Positions 1-10,717 of a stretch of 64,000 bases of DNA are shown here, in pieces (position 1 is the stretch's first letter; the number at the start of each line of letters is the position of its first letter). A model generated the notes under the pieces. It saw only the letters and a program-made list of their open reading frames with translations, had not been told where the DNA came from and did not search any database. The stretch lies in contig BSYQ01000005.1 of the NCBI GenBank assembly GCA_030272585.1, positions 4,557,501 through 4,621,500 of the forward strand. Direction: 5' to 3'. Made by a program: the position numbers and the translations under genes. This DNA comes from Bryopsis sp. KO-2023. Taxonomy: Eukaryota; Chlorophyta; Ulvophyceae; Bryopsidales; Bryopsidaceae.

Positions 1-1
1 T

Positions 2-3000
2 TCAACTCAGCAACGTTCCTCAGATGACCGCCAGCTGAGGGCTGGATTGAGCACTCCGGCCAGTGCAGAGATCCGGCCCAGATGGCCTTCGGCCAGACCT
101 GCTTCTGGTTTGGATGATCGAGGCGAGGGGGATGGTGTGGGGTTGGTTTCTGAAGTTCCAGTGGTACACAACAAATTCACCAAGGCGGCTGGACGTGAAA
201 GAATGAAGAGGAGTGCCTCCAACTTCAGTAGTTCCCTGAACAAGGTGGATCACTTGGGGGCGGGCCAAGGTATGCACTCTCTTTTGTTTTTTTGTTTTTG
301 CCGTTTTCAAACCGAGAAACCCACTTGTCATGCGTCAGTGTTTCAGTTGTGGTTCGAATGGGGGGGGGCGATTTTTTTTTTTCAAATTTGTTGGATTGAG
401 GATGGAGGCCCCACTCAGCCCTTATACTGTGCAAAGGATACGTTTTGTGTTCGTATACGACATTTGTAGTACGGGATTCTAGGGGTTAAGTTCAGAGAGA
501 ACTCTGTAAAATTAATTTTATTTGTCTGGTTTCCCAGACATATCCATCAATCAGTGTTTGTGTGCGGTTTCTGATGTATCAGTTGGGGAGCGGGACTCTG
601 GCATGCTGAGCAAAAAGTTGTGGACGGGCAAGATCAAATTCATTGGGGATCCAGCATTGTTGCCTCCCAATCTCGATAAAGTAGGTTTCTCGATAAAGTA
701 GGTTGTGTTTGGGGGGGGGGGGAAGAAACAAGAAACGAGGAAGTGCCTGATCACATCTCGTCAGATTCTTTTTGTATTTTTCCGAAGGGGGGGGAAGGGA
801 AAAAATATGAGTGCCTGTGGGTGCATGTCTGTACCCCCCCCCCCCAAAAAAAAAAAAGAAAGTAAAAATAAAAATTAATAATAGTGATAGTAATAAAACC
901 ATATTGGTAGGATTGATGAAAGTGGCTGGAACTGGATGGGTTGGGTTAGGTGAGTAGTGTTGTTTTAGTCATATTTACGTGAACAAAAAACATAAAATGT
1001 AGCAACCAAAATTTCCTGTATCTTTGGCCCTCTTTTTGTTACCATGTGGTGCCCTGCCTCAAAGTGGGATGGGCTAATGGATGAATCTATTACAATAAAA
1101 AAGTTCTCAACCTTGGGATTTCATAGGGAAAAAAAAATAGAAAGAGTTTTAACCTTGAATTTTGCTTCTTCCCCCCCCCCCCCCCAGGTGGGCCCTGTGC
1201 TGTTTTTTTCCACTCCTGTGATATGCCCTGTGTTGGGCTGTGACGTGGAGTCTGTGAAAAAAATATTCAAGGGGGATGGACAGGTGTTGTGCCTGTCCCT
1301 CCGGAAAAGATTTGATCTGGGATGGCTGATCGAGGACCGCAAATACAGGTTGGTATTTTGGGTCACTTGCAGAATCCATCTGTTTTTTAATTTCCCTGTT
1401 TGAGTTGCTCCAAAAAATGTGGAGCTAATTGGCAGCAGTGATAATTGTTTTTTTAATATTTTTTTAATTTAGAGAAATGCCAAATTTTGCAAACGGGACC
1501 ATGTGAAACACACTGAGCAAAAATATCAAAAAGATGGACTTCTTCCTAAACAATGGCGAAGCTTCCTGTTTTGTTTTTTTTTTGAAGATTTTTTTTTGTG
1601 AAAAGATGATATGCATGTGCGGTTTTCTTTTTCTTTTTTTTCCATAAAAAACAGTTTGCCCGGGCTCCCTTACCTGGGTACCCTTCATTTGTTGAGACTC
1701 GGATTGTCTGTCATTTCCTCCAGAGAAGCTCGCAATCAAGCTCAACTGGAAGTGGAGGCCGTATCTGAATCCCATCGAGAGCAACTGATCTCCATGCAAA
1801 AGTGAGTAACGTGACTACCCCTCCATGGTCAATAGAATCCTTTCTTTTCAAGCATTTTTTCTTTCCCTTTCCAAACTATCGCGAACTCCCTCCCCTCCAG
1901 CCAAAAAATGTTAAACAAAACAGCCACCCTGGGTGCGTTGGCGATTCGGTGGGGAGGGGGGAGGGGAAAGCACTGGAAGAAAGCTGGGAAAGACCTGATA
2001 TGAACTCTGTGGAACTGTCAGGCATTTGGAAAACGAAAAATTGGTGGGCTGTTGCATTTCATGGGAGCATCCGGAGCTCGATGTGTATCTGTTCCCTGGA
2101 AAAAGGCAAGGGACTTTGGCGGCTTTTGTCAGATACAACTGGACTGGGCCATTCAAGACCAATTTGTTCAAGGGAATTGTAAAGAAGCCAGGGGCCCCAC
2201 GCAAAGATACGAGAGTCTCATTCTGGTGAGCAATCAGTTCAAAACAAAACAAAACAAAGAAAAGAAATCGCCTGTTGATTTTGCCACCTTGAAACACGAG
2301 GGGCATGGTCCCAAGACCTCTTGAGATTTTTTTCCCCCCTGTTATACCTCACAATTTGTTTTTTTAATTTTCTCTTTTTATTTTGTCATTATTCAAGGTC
2401 CAACAAGCAGCCCGAGAAACCTGCAAAAAACCCATCAAAAAAGAAGAAGAAAAAGGGTGGAAATAAAAAGAATCGCAAGAACCGGAAATCACCGGACATT
2501 TACACCAGGGGCCCTGAGGTGGCTTCTCTGAAGGAAGTTGCACCACGATCACCAAGAGGAAAAGTAAGTGTGCAAAAATCTGTGCCACCAACAAGCATGT
2601 TCAAAGCAGCAATAAGAACACGGTGCATCTCTTTCTGAAAAATAAAAATCCATTTTCAGCATCGATATCGAGATCTCTCGAAACCCTGAAACCCCAGTTC
2701 ATTGCCACTGTTATTTGATTGTTTGCCCTTTATTTCAGTTGAGCATCCTGGATGGCACTGGAAACTCCTCCGTTGCCACTGGAAACCGCCCCATCGCCAC
2801 TGGGAGCTCCTCCGTTGCCAACACGGAGCCTCCAGAGGTGATTATGCTTGATTTTGATGATGATGATGAGCCACCAGCCCCCCCTTCGGCCCTTCCCCCT
2901 CCACCAGTTCCCACTTCCATCCTTCCCTTGCCACTGGCCCCCCTTTCGACCCTTCCCTCTCCCCCAGTTCCCACATCGGTCCTCCCCTCGTCACCACCTC

Positions 3001-4734
3001 CTCGTCCATGCCATTCACTCCGTACCTCGCCACGGCAGACTGCTCCGTTGGGATATCCATGCGCCCTGTCTGACCTTCATTATACGCTCATTGGATACAA
3101 GGCAACTCCGGTATGTTTCCCACTCTGAAAACATCATCCTTCATGTGGGGTGATGTTGGACGATCGCCTTTTGTGAAGTCCTGTTTCAACCGATGCTTTG
3201 CAAGGGTTGTTGAATGGTGTCAAATACGCTCACGTCCGAAAACGTTTCATAGAAACAACAGCTTTTGAAATTGAGCCTGAGGGGTGACGCTACTTTGATT
3301 GTAGATTTTCTAGCATGATTTTGATGTTGAGGACTGCCCCCCCCCTTTTTTAGTATCACGCCTTACAACTATTTCTGTACCACTGATGAAGTGCAGCACT
3401 CCATATTGTAGCCTGCTGCAACTGAAAGCATCCGTGTCCAAATTTTATAACAAAGTGGAATTCATATTTTCAGGAAGTAATTCTACTCATCGAGCAATTG
3501 GCCGCATTCGGAGCTACATACGTGAAGACACCCCGTCCCGGCAACGTGAATCTGGTGTCGTTTTGCAGAAGCCTTCGATCAAAGGGTGTGGAGGGTCATC
3601 TTCCCGTCCGAGAGTATATTGATGATGAGGTGATCTTTGTGTGGGGATTGTCTGATTTTTGGTCATCATTTTCTCCAAGTCGACAAAGCCGCCTCATCAT
3701 CAAACAGGGGTCCATGTGCTTTCCTGGTGGGGTGTTGGTGGTTGCGGATGATAATGCCCTTTCAACTTGTGAAGCAAGCGAAGCTGAACAAATTATCAAG
3801 GTGATTCGCACCAAAAAGAAGAGAAAGAAAGGAAAGAAAAGTAGATATCAGAGTTTGTGATAAGAACGTCATGTGAACGTGAGATGGTAAGTGGGCATTG
3901 AAGTTATGTCTATAACATTCTTTGCGGGAATCACACCTTTGTAAAACCAAGTCGTTACGATCCTGAACTTTGTACAATTGACCCCCTTGACTAAAGCCAA
4001 GGAAATACCCTAAGCTGATCTCCAAATCCGGAGCTGGTAAGTCTCAACAAATATCACCGAAAAAGATTTGGGAGGCACAAATTTTTTGGTCCCTCCATTT
4101 GGATCAATTAGATCATTTGGAAGTTGATATTGTGGGAATTTAGTTTCTGAAGGAGTTGCGGATGAGGAGTTGAAGGAAAACTATTCTTTAGCATCGGATC
4201 TTGCTCGCCTAACCCAAACGACGCAACAAATTTCATGTCATATCTTCTCCTATCTTGAGGTTTTTTCCCATGATGTGACACGTTGTTCTGTGTGTCTCAA
4301 TTGTGTTGCTATATGTGGTTCATTTCGTGTGATATTTTAATCCCGTGACACTTCTTCAATGTTAGGTCAGAAAAAATTCTTTTCTATATACTATATCCTA
4401 GTAGACGAATATCTCCGGTTCTCAAAAATCATGGCATTGTGTGCTCTTTTTTGTAGACTTTGAAAGAGGGACGCGAGAAAGTACCGTCATGGACATGGAA
4501 GTTGAAGGTTGCTGAAGATTGTTGGGATTCGTTGTTGAAATTGAAGGAAAAGAGAGTCCAACAACTCCTGGATTTTCTTTGGGCAGAGCGTTGTGATCCG
4601 AGAGCTCCGGGTATGGAAGAGAAAGTGTTTGAGTTCATGCAGGGGAATGACAGATCTACATCAACACGGCAGCATCCGCCACAAGTGGTCAGGGATGCTA
4701 TGAAAATGGCATTCGCAATGAAGGATACATGCAG
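2..4734 (+). CDS. Unrecognised multi-exon nuclear-type protein, 5' end outside window
   Basis: Nine exons join with consistent phase: 2-269, 538-680, 1188-1348, 1724-1801, 2022-2225, 2398-2563, 2739-3110, 3474-3800 and 4457-4734. The frame is open to the window edge, so the N terminus is missing. I do not recognise the family. Seen in order: a Ser/Arg-rich start, a segment opening LWTGKIKF that faintly recalls SPOC-type domains (unverified), a Glu/Gln-rich helix, a Lys-rich stretch (KKKKKKGGNKKNRKNRK) that could be a nuclear localisation signal, a Pro/Ser/Thr-rich linker with VIMLDFDDDD, which fits a SUMO-interacting motif, and two globular-looking exons. If the intron after 3800 is retained, the frame ends at 3860 with a basic KKKRKKGKK tail. 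The exon at 4457-4734 ends in phase 2 and its continuation was not resolved; the 3' end lies close to a transposon-rich block. Function unknown. Confidence 0.55.
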
Positions 4735-5598
4735 GTATTGAAAATGAAGTAAAAACTAAAAAGTGTTGAATATATATAGTATGTTACGTGAAACGTGAAT
4801 GAATTACAAGGTGCCTCCCATAACAACGCTAGCCATTAAAAACAAAACTCAGCACCAAGGTCATCTCATCACATCCCCCAGCAATCCCATCACACGGTAC
4901 ATTACGTCTTAACAATTAAGTTTGATTTTCGGATTATGAGAATATCTTTTTGCATATCTTCGAATACTACGTCCTTTCGGCAAGTACCGTAAATGGGGTA
5001 ATGTTTGCGCGCATGAACTTTCGCGTGTTTTATTTTTGCGACACTAATTTTTGCGATTCAATCAGGTCGCAAAGGGCCCAGGGTTTAGGAACCCAATTTT
5101 TGCGACACTGATTTTTGCGATTTTTCCTACTCGCAAAAATTAGTCCAACGCAGAAATTACCCCATTTACGGTATTAAGATAATTAGTGATAATCTTTTAT
5201 TTTGAGGTTTTTGCATTGAGGTTTTTTCAATGTCTCAAAAGCAATTTAATAACTTGTATTTGAAGTTATTAGATTGTACTAAGATATCGAAAAAATCTCG
5301 AAAAAATCTCGATGCAAGAATATATTGTGTGTTCAGAGAGAATTCGCAATGGGAAACAACAAATATTCCTAAATCAGATCAAGTCCCATCCACGAGCTAG
5401 ATAAAGTCTAATTAAATCGACGCGGATAGGGAAGTAAGGCGCAACTTAAAATTTATGCATATATATGGGCCCTTCCACAACGGGAACTTCCTTCCCTTCT
5501 TATCAATTCTTCTTGATGGTATGATTCATCACCAAAAGGGCATTATCGTACCATCACTTTTGTACATGTTGATAGGGACTAGAAGTGAACCATTCAAG
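4735..5598. other. Intron or intergenic DNA with a small MITE
   Basis: No reading frame here could be joined in phase to the exon ending at 4734. One acceptor at 5582 would add a short tail ending at 5640, but the resulting peptide is not convincing. The stretch is A/T-rich and contains the inverted-repeat element at 4985-5173. Confidence 0.5.
4985..5173. mobile_element. TA-flanked MITE with 17-bp perfect terminal inverted repeats
   Basis: The ends TACCGTAAATGGGGTAA (4985-5001) and TTACCCCATTTACGGTA (5157-5173) are perfect reverse complements. The outermost TA on each side is best read as a TA target duplication, the hallmark of Tc1/mariner-type (Stowaway-like) MITEs. The 189-bp body has no coding capacity and repeats short units such as TTTTTGCGA and its reverse complement, so it can fold on itself. 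A related truncated copy lies at about 9211-9309. Assignment to the Tc1/mariner superfamily is inference from the TA duplication and size. Confidence 0.75.
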
Positions 5599-5867
5599 AT
5601 CCTTATCTATTTGGGGAAATCGCTTACCATGCGTGGTTGATTGAATCCCTTTCTCAATCTCTGCCTTCGTTCCGAAGAAAAGAGAAGGATAATATTGTGC
5701 GGATTTGTAGGTTTGTGTTTTTGTTACACGGGGACTCGGAAAACCTTTCTGAGGACAAGCGACGTCAAGTGGAGAACATTGAACGCGCGGCACGAGGGCA
5801 AACCACTGTTCGGTTGATGAGTGTTGCAGCTTTGGTGGAGAAAATGAAGTGGATTGTTACGGAGAGG
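5599..5867 (+). CDS. Possible orphan exon of unknown gene
   Basis: An acceptor after ATTCAAG and a donor at AGG|GTAAAT enclose an open frame that reads like protein, with helical acidic/basic segments (GEIAYHAWLIESLSQSL near the start, ERAARGQTTVRLM near the end). It may be a further exon of the gene ending at 4734, but the phase needed (1) does not match that exon's phase (2), so an unseen exon would be required. It directly precedes the mobile-element block, so the gene may be broken by insertions. No family recognised. Confidence 0.3.
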
Positions 5868-5990
5868 GTAAATTATCTTAGTTAGAATGGGTAATCCTTA
5901 TAGCTTTCAATCGAGGGGTTAGGGAACAGAATAGGATACATAACTATGTTGAAGAAAGAGAAGGCATCTTTCTTCAACTACGAAGATATG

Positions 5991-6295
5991 TGTTACGATA
6001 TAAGATCCTTTGAGACGTTTGGAACAGGCGTGTAAGACATAGGGTAGCTTCAGAGTAGCTTCATTAGGTAATGGGAGGTAAGGTTTGGTCATGGAAGCTA
6101 AGGGAAGCTATCAGAAGGTTTAGAAGGTTTGGAGTGTTCTGGAATAGGGAAGTTCACTGGAATAGGGAAGTTCACTAGGAACTTCTGGTTCTCCAGGTTC
6201 TTCATAGCTCCTTGTTCACAGCACGCCTGAGTATAAATTCCCTTGTATTCGAACGTTTTTTAACTTTTTCCCATGGAGTAACCTTGACCGTGACA
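5991..6295 (+). mobile_element. LTR-like segment
   Basis: The segment begins TGTTACG and ends CGTGACA, near-complementary TG...CA ends typical of retrotransposon LTRs. It has a tandem duplication of GGAATAGGGAAGTTCACT around 6140-6178, in the place of a U3 enhancer, and a TATAAAT at about 6232. No flanking duplication, primer-binding site or second LTR was found, so this is a weak call; it could be ordinary repeat DNA. Confidence 0.25.
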
Positions 6296-6469
6296 CCGAG
6301 CGTGCCAGCTCGGCCGCAGCCTATCTACTCGACTATACTCCCAATCATACTATGGACGTGATCGATAATGATCGGCCGTCCAAAATCGATGTCAGGACAG
6401 GTCGTTTCACTGATCTGACCTCAATTTGATCGGACTGACGGATCACCTATATATTGACATGGATCACCC

Positions 6470-6560
6470 ATTCACCGTGGCTCAAAGTGGTCCAAGCGTC
6501 GATGTGCTTGCGTCTAGTTTGTGAGGTCCTTGGTTTGAATCCTTCCACTTCAAAAACACT
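6470..6560 (+). repeat. tRNA-like (SINE head) candidate
   Basis: TGGCTCAAAGTGG (6478-6490) fits the A box of an internal RNA polymerase III promoter and GGTTTGAATCC (about 6532-6542) fits the B box, at tRNA-like spacing. The T-arm stem does not pair well, so this is not a functional tRNA. A degenerate tRNA-derived SINE head is the best reading. It lies about 80 bp before a foldback element. No poly-A or tail repeat was identified. Confidence 0.35.
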
Positions 6561-6631
6561 TGTGGGTGGTGACTTGTAGGCGTTTTCGTGAGACCGAATA
6601 ATTGATCGGTGAAATATCGGATCCATAGTAT

Positions 6632-7006
6632 GCTCCCAACCAATGATGGGCTGAGACCCCCGTGCACAGGACAAAAAAAGACAGGGTGTCTGTGCGTGGA
6701 ACAGGGTCGGACCTATGCGCACAGGCGCACAGACTGTACAGCACAGGACAGACCGTGTCTGTGCACGTGTCTGTGCACGTGTCTGTGCAGATTCTGTGCA
6801 CTTTCTGTCCTGTCCTGTACAGTCTGTGCGCCTGTGCGCATAGGTCCGACCCTGTTCCGCGCACAGACACCTTGTCCTGTTCTGGACAGTGGAATTTCGA
6901 AAAACAGGGCAGGACAGCACAGGCTGCACAGATTCGTACAGAACCCTGTTCTGTGCGGCGCACAAAATAGGGGTCTGTCCTGTGCAGCCCATGACCGCTC
7001 CCAACC
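6632..7006. mobile_element. Foldback transposon copy 1 with 10-bp target duplication
   Basis: The element (6642-6996, 355 bp) is flanked by the exact 10-bp direct repeat GCTCCCAACC at 6632-6641 and 6997-7006. Its ends are inverted (ATGGGCTG inside the left end, CAGCCCAT inside the right). The interior holds two 68-nt arms (6685-6752 and 6804-6871) that are reverse complements with two mismatches, around a 51-nt loop of a repeated 12-mer GTGTCTGTGCAC. The whole element is built from permutations of CTGTGCACAG and CTGTCCTGT. Target duplications of 9-10 bp point to the Mutator-like superfamily; the superfamily is inference, the structure is seen. Confidence 0.8.
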
Positions 7007-7917
7007 CATTAGGATGAGTATGTGTGTGTCTCATACTTGTACTGGGAAAGTGGTGGGCCGGGCCGAAGCTGGCGCTTCTACCGGCCGAACTTGCGTATCA
7101 AGTGAGCTTAGTAGGCTCCTCCATGTGGTGGATGGGACCCATGGGGTCGAGGGATTAGAGGACTTCAAGGAGCCGTCCATGGTATGGTCGCCGTCCGACA
7201 ACTGTATCAATCGAAGGGGTTTCTTTTCGCGACAAGGTTGTGGTCGAGGAGCTAAACAGCTGGCCCAAGGGCATCCAAGCTCCGAAACCATGTCAAGCAT
7301 TCAAGTCTGAAGTTGCAAACCAACAATATCTAATTCAAAAAATCATGTTGAATGAGTTTATCATCGTCTTGATCTTATAAGTATTGAGAAAGTTAATCAA
7401 TAAAAGCTCCATGTCTTCGTCCAATATTGTTAATAACAATTGTTAATGGCGACGGTCCTTTATTTTTTGTTATTTTTCAAAACGTGGTGTTGCCACATGG
7501 TCGTTGTTTAAGGGGCCAATGAATAATTTTAAGGAGAGGGCACAACTTGTGCCATATATTATTCAGGCTTAGAAGAGGGAAATAGAAAACTTGTGTTGAA
7601 ATGCGAATTTCCGAAGTCATGTGTTGAGGTTAGCCACGATTGCAAACGACGATATCTCCTTTTTAATTTCACCAAGAAAGTGAAGGCACAAACAACTAAA
7701 AAACTGAACTGAGAAAAGCTTGACGCTTCGTTAAGACATGCAAGTAAACTAGACTTAACTAGACTTTGTTGCCCTGTTAAGGTGATTAACGCTTTTCAAA
7801 CGTCGAAATTTGCTCGACTCCCTTCTGAAGTTTAACACTTCGCTGTTTGATCTTAATTCTCCAAAATGATGTAATGTGAGACTGTGAATATGTAGAACGT
7901 GCTGCATTCTGCATCCT
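7007..7917. other. Spacer between the two foldback copies
   Basis: No convincing gene is seen. Frames covering 7031-7310 on either strand lack recognisable motifs. The rest is A/T-rich with stops in all frames. Confidence 0.5.
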
Positions 7918-8335
7918 TGTCTCCAACCAGTCATGGGCTGCACAGGACAGACCCCTGTCCTGTGCGATGCACAGGACAGGGTTCTGTGCGGGTTCTGTGC
8001 ACCCTGTGCTGTCCTGTCCTGTTTTTCGAAATTCCACAGGCTAGAACAGAACAGACTGTCTGTTCTGTGCACAGGTCGGACCTGTGCTGCACAGGTGCAC
8101 AGACTGCACAGCACAGCACAGAACTGCACAGAATCTGCACAGACTGTGCACAGAGTCTGCACAGAAACTGCACAGACTTTGCACAGACCTGCACAGACTT
8201 TGCACAGACCCTGTCTGTGCTGTGCTGTACAGGTCTGTGCACCTGTGCAGCACAGGTCCGACCCTGTGCACAGAACAGACAGTCTGTTCTGTCCTGTCCT
8301 GTGCACAGGGGTCTCAGCCCATGTCTGTCTCCAAC
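7918..8335. mobile_element. Foldback transposon copy 2, inverted relative to copy 1
   Basis: The element (7928-8325, 398 bp) is flanked by the exact 10-bp direct repeat TGTCTCCAAC at 7918-7927 and 8326-8335. Its left end matches the reverse complement of copy 1's right end (TCATGGGCTGCACAGGACAG), so the two copies lie head to head. It also has long inverted arms; a GGTCGGACCT core is shared with copy 1, and the loop is made of a repeated TTTGCACAGACC-like unit. Both insertion sites contain a TCCAAC or TCCCAAC core, hinting at target preference. Confidence 0.8.
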
Positions 8336-9210
8336 GCCACCTTGTACTCTTAGACTTTGTTGGGTGTTGCTCTCCCCTTCATATTAATATTGTATGCGCC
8401 GAATTGCTTGGTGCCCGTTGTCTTAGCACCATTGCACGACATCTTTATCGTCAACAAAGTGTTAGGTAATTGATCAATTTGGTCAAAATCGTGTGGCGTT
8501 TCGCATGCTTGACAAAAATTGGGGAAAGCATATAACGGAATATACAACACGGAGACTCGCCCAAAACCTTCGAATTCATGTAGACCATACTTTGTGTTGT
8601 GAACTAAACGCCTTTATACGAAGAGTGTTGTATATTTACTTTCCTTGCTCGTTCTGTTCGCACTCAGTCACTCAGCAAAACAACAGTTACAGTTCTTTCA
8701 AAAGGACGTTCCCTAGTTATAGTCGAAACCCAGTCACTGTCTATCCATCTAGTGTCGCCCCTGACATAATTATCCGTGATTTCCCAACACTCCGGGCCAC
8801 GGCTCGACACACTGTAGAAAAGCTGATATCTTACACGAACCAGTCTGCGTGTAAGTCAATCAACATGCCAGTGTTCAATCAAATGAGGCTCGATATATTA
8901 CATTAGTCGTGCCACAAACTGGAATAGGATTTAAGGGGTTGTCGCTTTATACTATCCGTTTCAAGGCTTGTAAGACACCAACCGCCTCAGTCGGGGACGT
9001 AATCGCACCTGTGCGGATCAGACAGATGCAAAAACGCTCGCTCGTGTAGTGACATCGCTGTAGGATATGATATCCTGGATATCCAAATTTTCATCTTTTG
9101 TTTTCCGCCAACCCCCAAAAAAATGCCACTTCTTGGCGGTAACCCCTCACGTTCGCTGCCATTTCACGATTTTGAAGGAGGACCTTTCAAAGTATCGTAG
9201 CCAGGCTAAA
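8336..9210. other. Unassigned repeat-rich DNA
   Basis: A 137-codon frame at 8493-8906 starts at a non-ATG codon and has no recognisable motif. I do not support it as a gene. The stretch is probably decayed transposon DNA, judging only by its neighbours. Confidence 0.4.
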
Positions 9211-9309
9211 TTTTTGCGAGCATTATTCCGTGTGTATTTTTTTACGGAGTAATTTTTGCGATTTAATCAGGCAAAAATCAGCCTAAAAAATTATCCTATC
9301 TACGGTAGT
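9211..9309. mobile_element. Truncated copy of the 4985-5173 MITE family
   Basis: Shared units include TTTTTGCGATTTAATCAGG (one difference from the copy near 5050), and the right end ATTATCCTATCTACGGTA is a diverged version of the first element's right terminus. No left inverted terminus was found, so this looks like a partial or strongly diverged copy. Confidence 0.5.
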
Positions 9310-9319
9310 ATGTCAATTA

Positions 9320-10717
9320 GTACTCACCAGAGTTGTGCGCAAGTCGGATTTTCGACAACGACAACGGTACGGCAACGGCAACGGCAATTAACGGCGCCGT
9401 TGTTGCCGTGAAAACCGTTACCGTACCGTTGTCGCACAACGGTTTAACGGCCGTCAACGGCGTTTTAACGGCCGTTGTTGACCGTTAATAACGGTGACCA
9501 ACGGCCACCGTTAACGGCGTTTCGATTAGTAAATTAGAATGAGTGAACTCCTTTCCCATTCTCTCCTCGTTCGTTTCGGTCGTGTGAAAGGTGATAAAAC
9601 TCTGCCAAGAACCAACTAAGCAAAAGAGGAAGCTTTTTCCGAGCACGACGTACTTTGTCGCGCTCAAAACGAGTGAGAAACGAGGGAGAAAAGCCAGTTT
9701 TAGTTTTTTTCACAGAAAATGGCTTTTCTCCCTCGTTTCTCACTCGTTTCGAGCGCGACAAAGTGTGTCGTGCTCGAAAAAGTCTTGGTTTTATCGTCGT
9801 CATGATCTCCAGGTCGAAAACAACTTTTCAAAAGAAACGACCCGTGGTGTGGGAAAAGATCTGTGTTAGATCTATTTTTAGGTTAGTAAAGTTCCGTTGT
9901 GGGTTCCGCTTTCAGTGCCGCCGAAGTTCCGCCAAAAAGCGGAACTTACAAGGGTCCTTTCAAGGTAAAGTGAGCGGAACAAGTCGAGTTCCGCTCTTCC
10001 CAATACTGCCTTTCAAGTTTCTATTTTAGGGGAATTTAATTTTTTTAATCGGATTGGGAAGAGCGGAACTCGACTTGTTCTGCTCACTTTACCTTGAAAG
10101 GACCCTTGTAAGTTCCGCTTTTTGGCGGAACTTCGGCGGCACTGAAAGCGGAACCCACAACGGAACTTTACTAACTTAAAAATAGATCTAACACAGATCT
10201 TTTCCCACACCACGGGTCGTTTCTGTTGAAAAGTTGTTTTCGACCTGGAGATCACGACGACGATAAAACCAAGACTTTTTCGAGCACGACGCACTTTGTC
10301 GCGCTCGAAACGAGTGAGAAACGATGGAGAAAAGCCAGTTTCTGTGAAAAAAACTAAAACTGGCTTTTCTCCCTCGTTTCTCACTCGTTTTGAGCGCGAC
10401 AAAGTGCGTCGTGCTCGGAAAAAGCTTACCTTTGCTTTGAAAACTTTTTTACGACATTTTACGACCCTCTTAACACACCAAACGAACGAGGACAGCTTGA
10501 GAGGGATTAAAACTATTTACTAATAGTAATTACGACCGTTGTAATCGATGCCAACGACGAGCGCCGTTGCAACGGCTTTCTGACCGTTAACGACGTTTTA
10601 ACGGCCATTAACGGTGGCGAAGAGTTCGTGACGGGAACGGTACGGCAACGGCCCGTTCCCGTTAACGGCGCCGTTATTAACGGAGCCGTTGCAACGGCGC
10701 ACAACTCTGGTACTCAC
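9320..10717. mobile_element. Non-autonomous hAT-type transposon with 8-bp target duplication
   Basis: The element (9328-10709, 1,382 bp) has perfect 13-bp inverted ends, CAGAGTTGTGCGC and GCGCACAACTCTG, and is flanked by the exact 8-bp repeat GTACTCAC (9320-9327, 10710-10717). An 8-bp duplication with CAGRG termini is the signature of the hAT superfamily. Subterminal regions are arrays of AACGGC/GCCGTT units on both sides, in the place where hAT transposases usually bind. There is no transposase frame. The centre is the palindrome listed separately. Confidence 0.85.
9631..10426. repeat. Giant palindrome inside the hAT element
   Basis: Arms 9631-10004 and 10053-10426 (374 nt each) are near-perfect reverse complements around a 48-nt centre. 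Each arm carries its own smaller hairpin: the GAGAAAAGCCA-containing sequence near 9690-9740 pairs with its neighbour and is mirrored near 10330-10380. A transcript would form a double-stranded RNA of nearly 400 bp. The similar frames in both arms are products of the mirrored DNA, not genes. Confidence 0.85.

Noticed and set aside
6478-6542. Functional tRNA gene
   Set aside because: A and B boxes are present but the T-arm does not pair and no acceptor stem forms.
6447-7310. Frames of 98-233 codons on both strands, Cys/Thr-rich
   Set aside because: They are translations of the CTGTGCACAG-type repeats in the foldback element; frames are open on both strands because the repeat units lack stops.
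7755-8469. Cys-rich frames of 76-183 codons
   Set aside because: Same cause: repeat arrays of the second foldback copy, with matching frames on opposite strands.
9534-10523. Two near-identical frames of about 125 codons (MSRSKRVRN...)
   Set aside because: They arise from the two mirrored arms of the palindrome in the hAT element; no transposase motifs.
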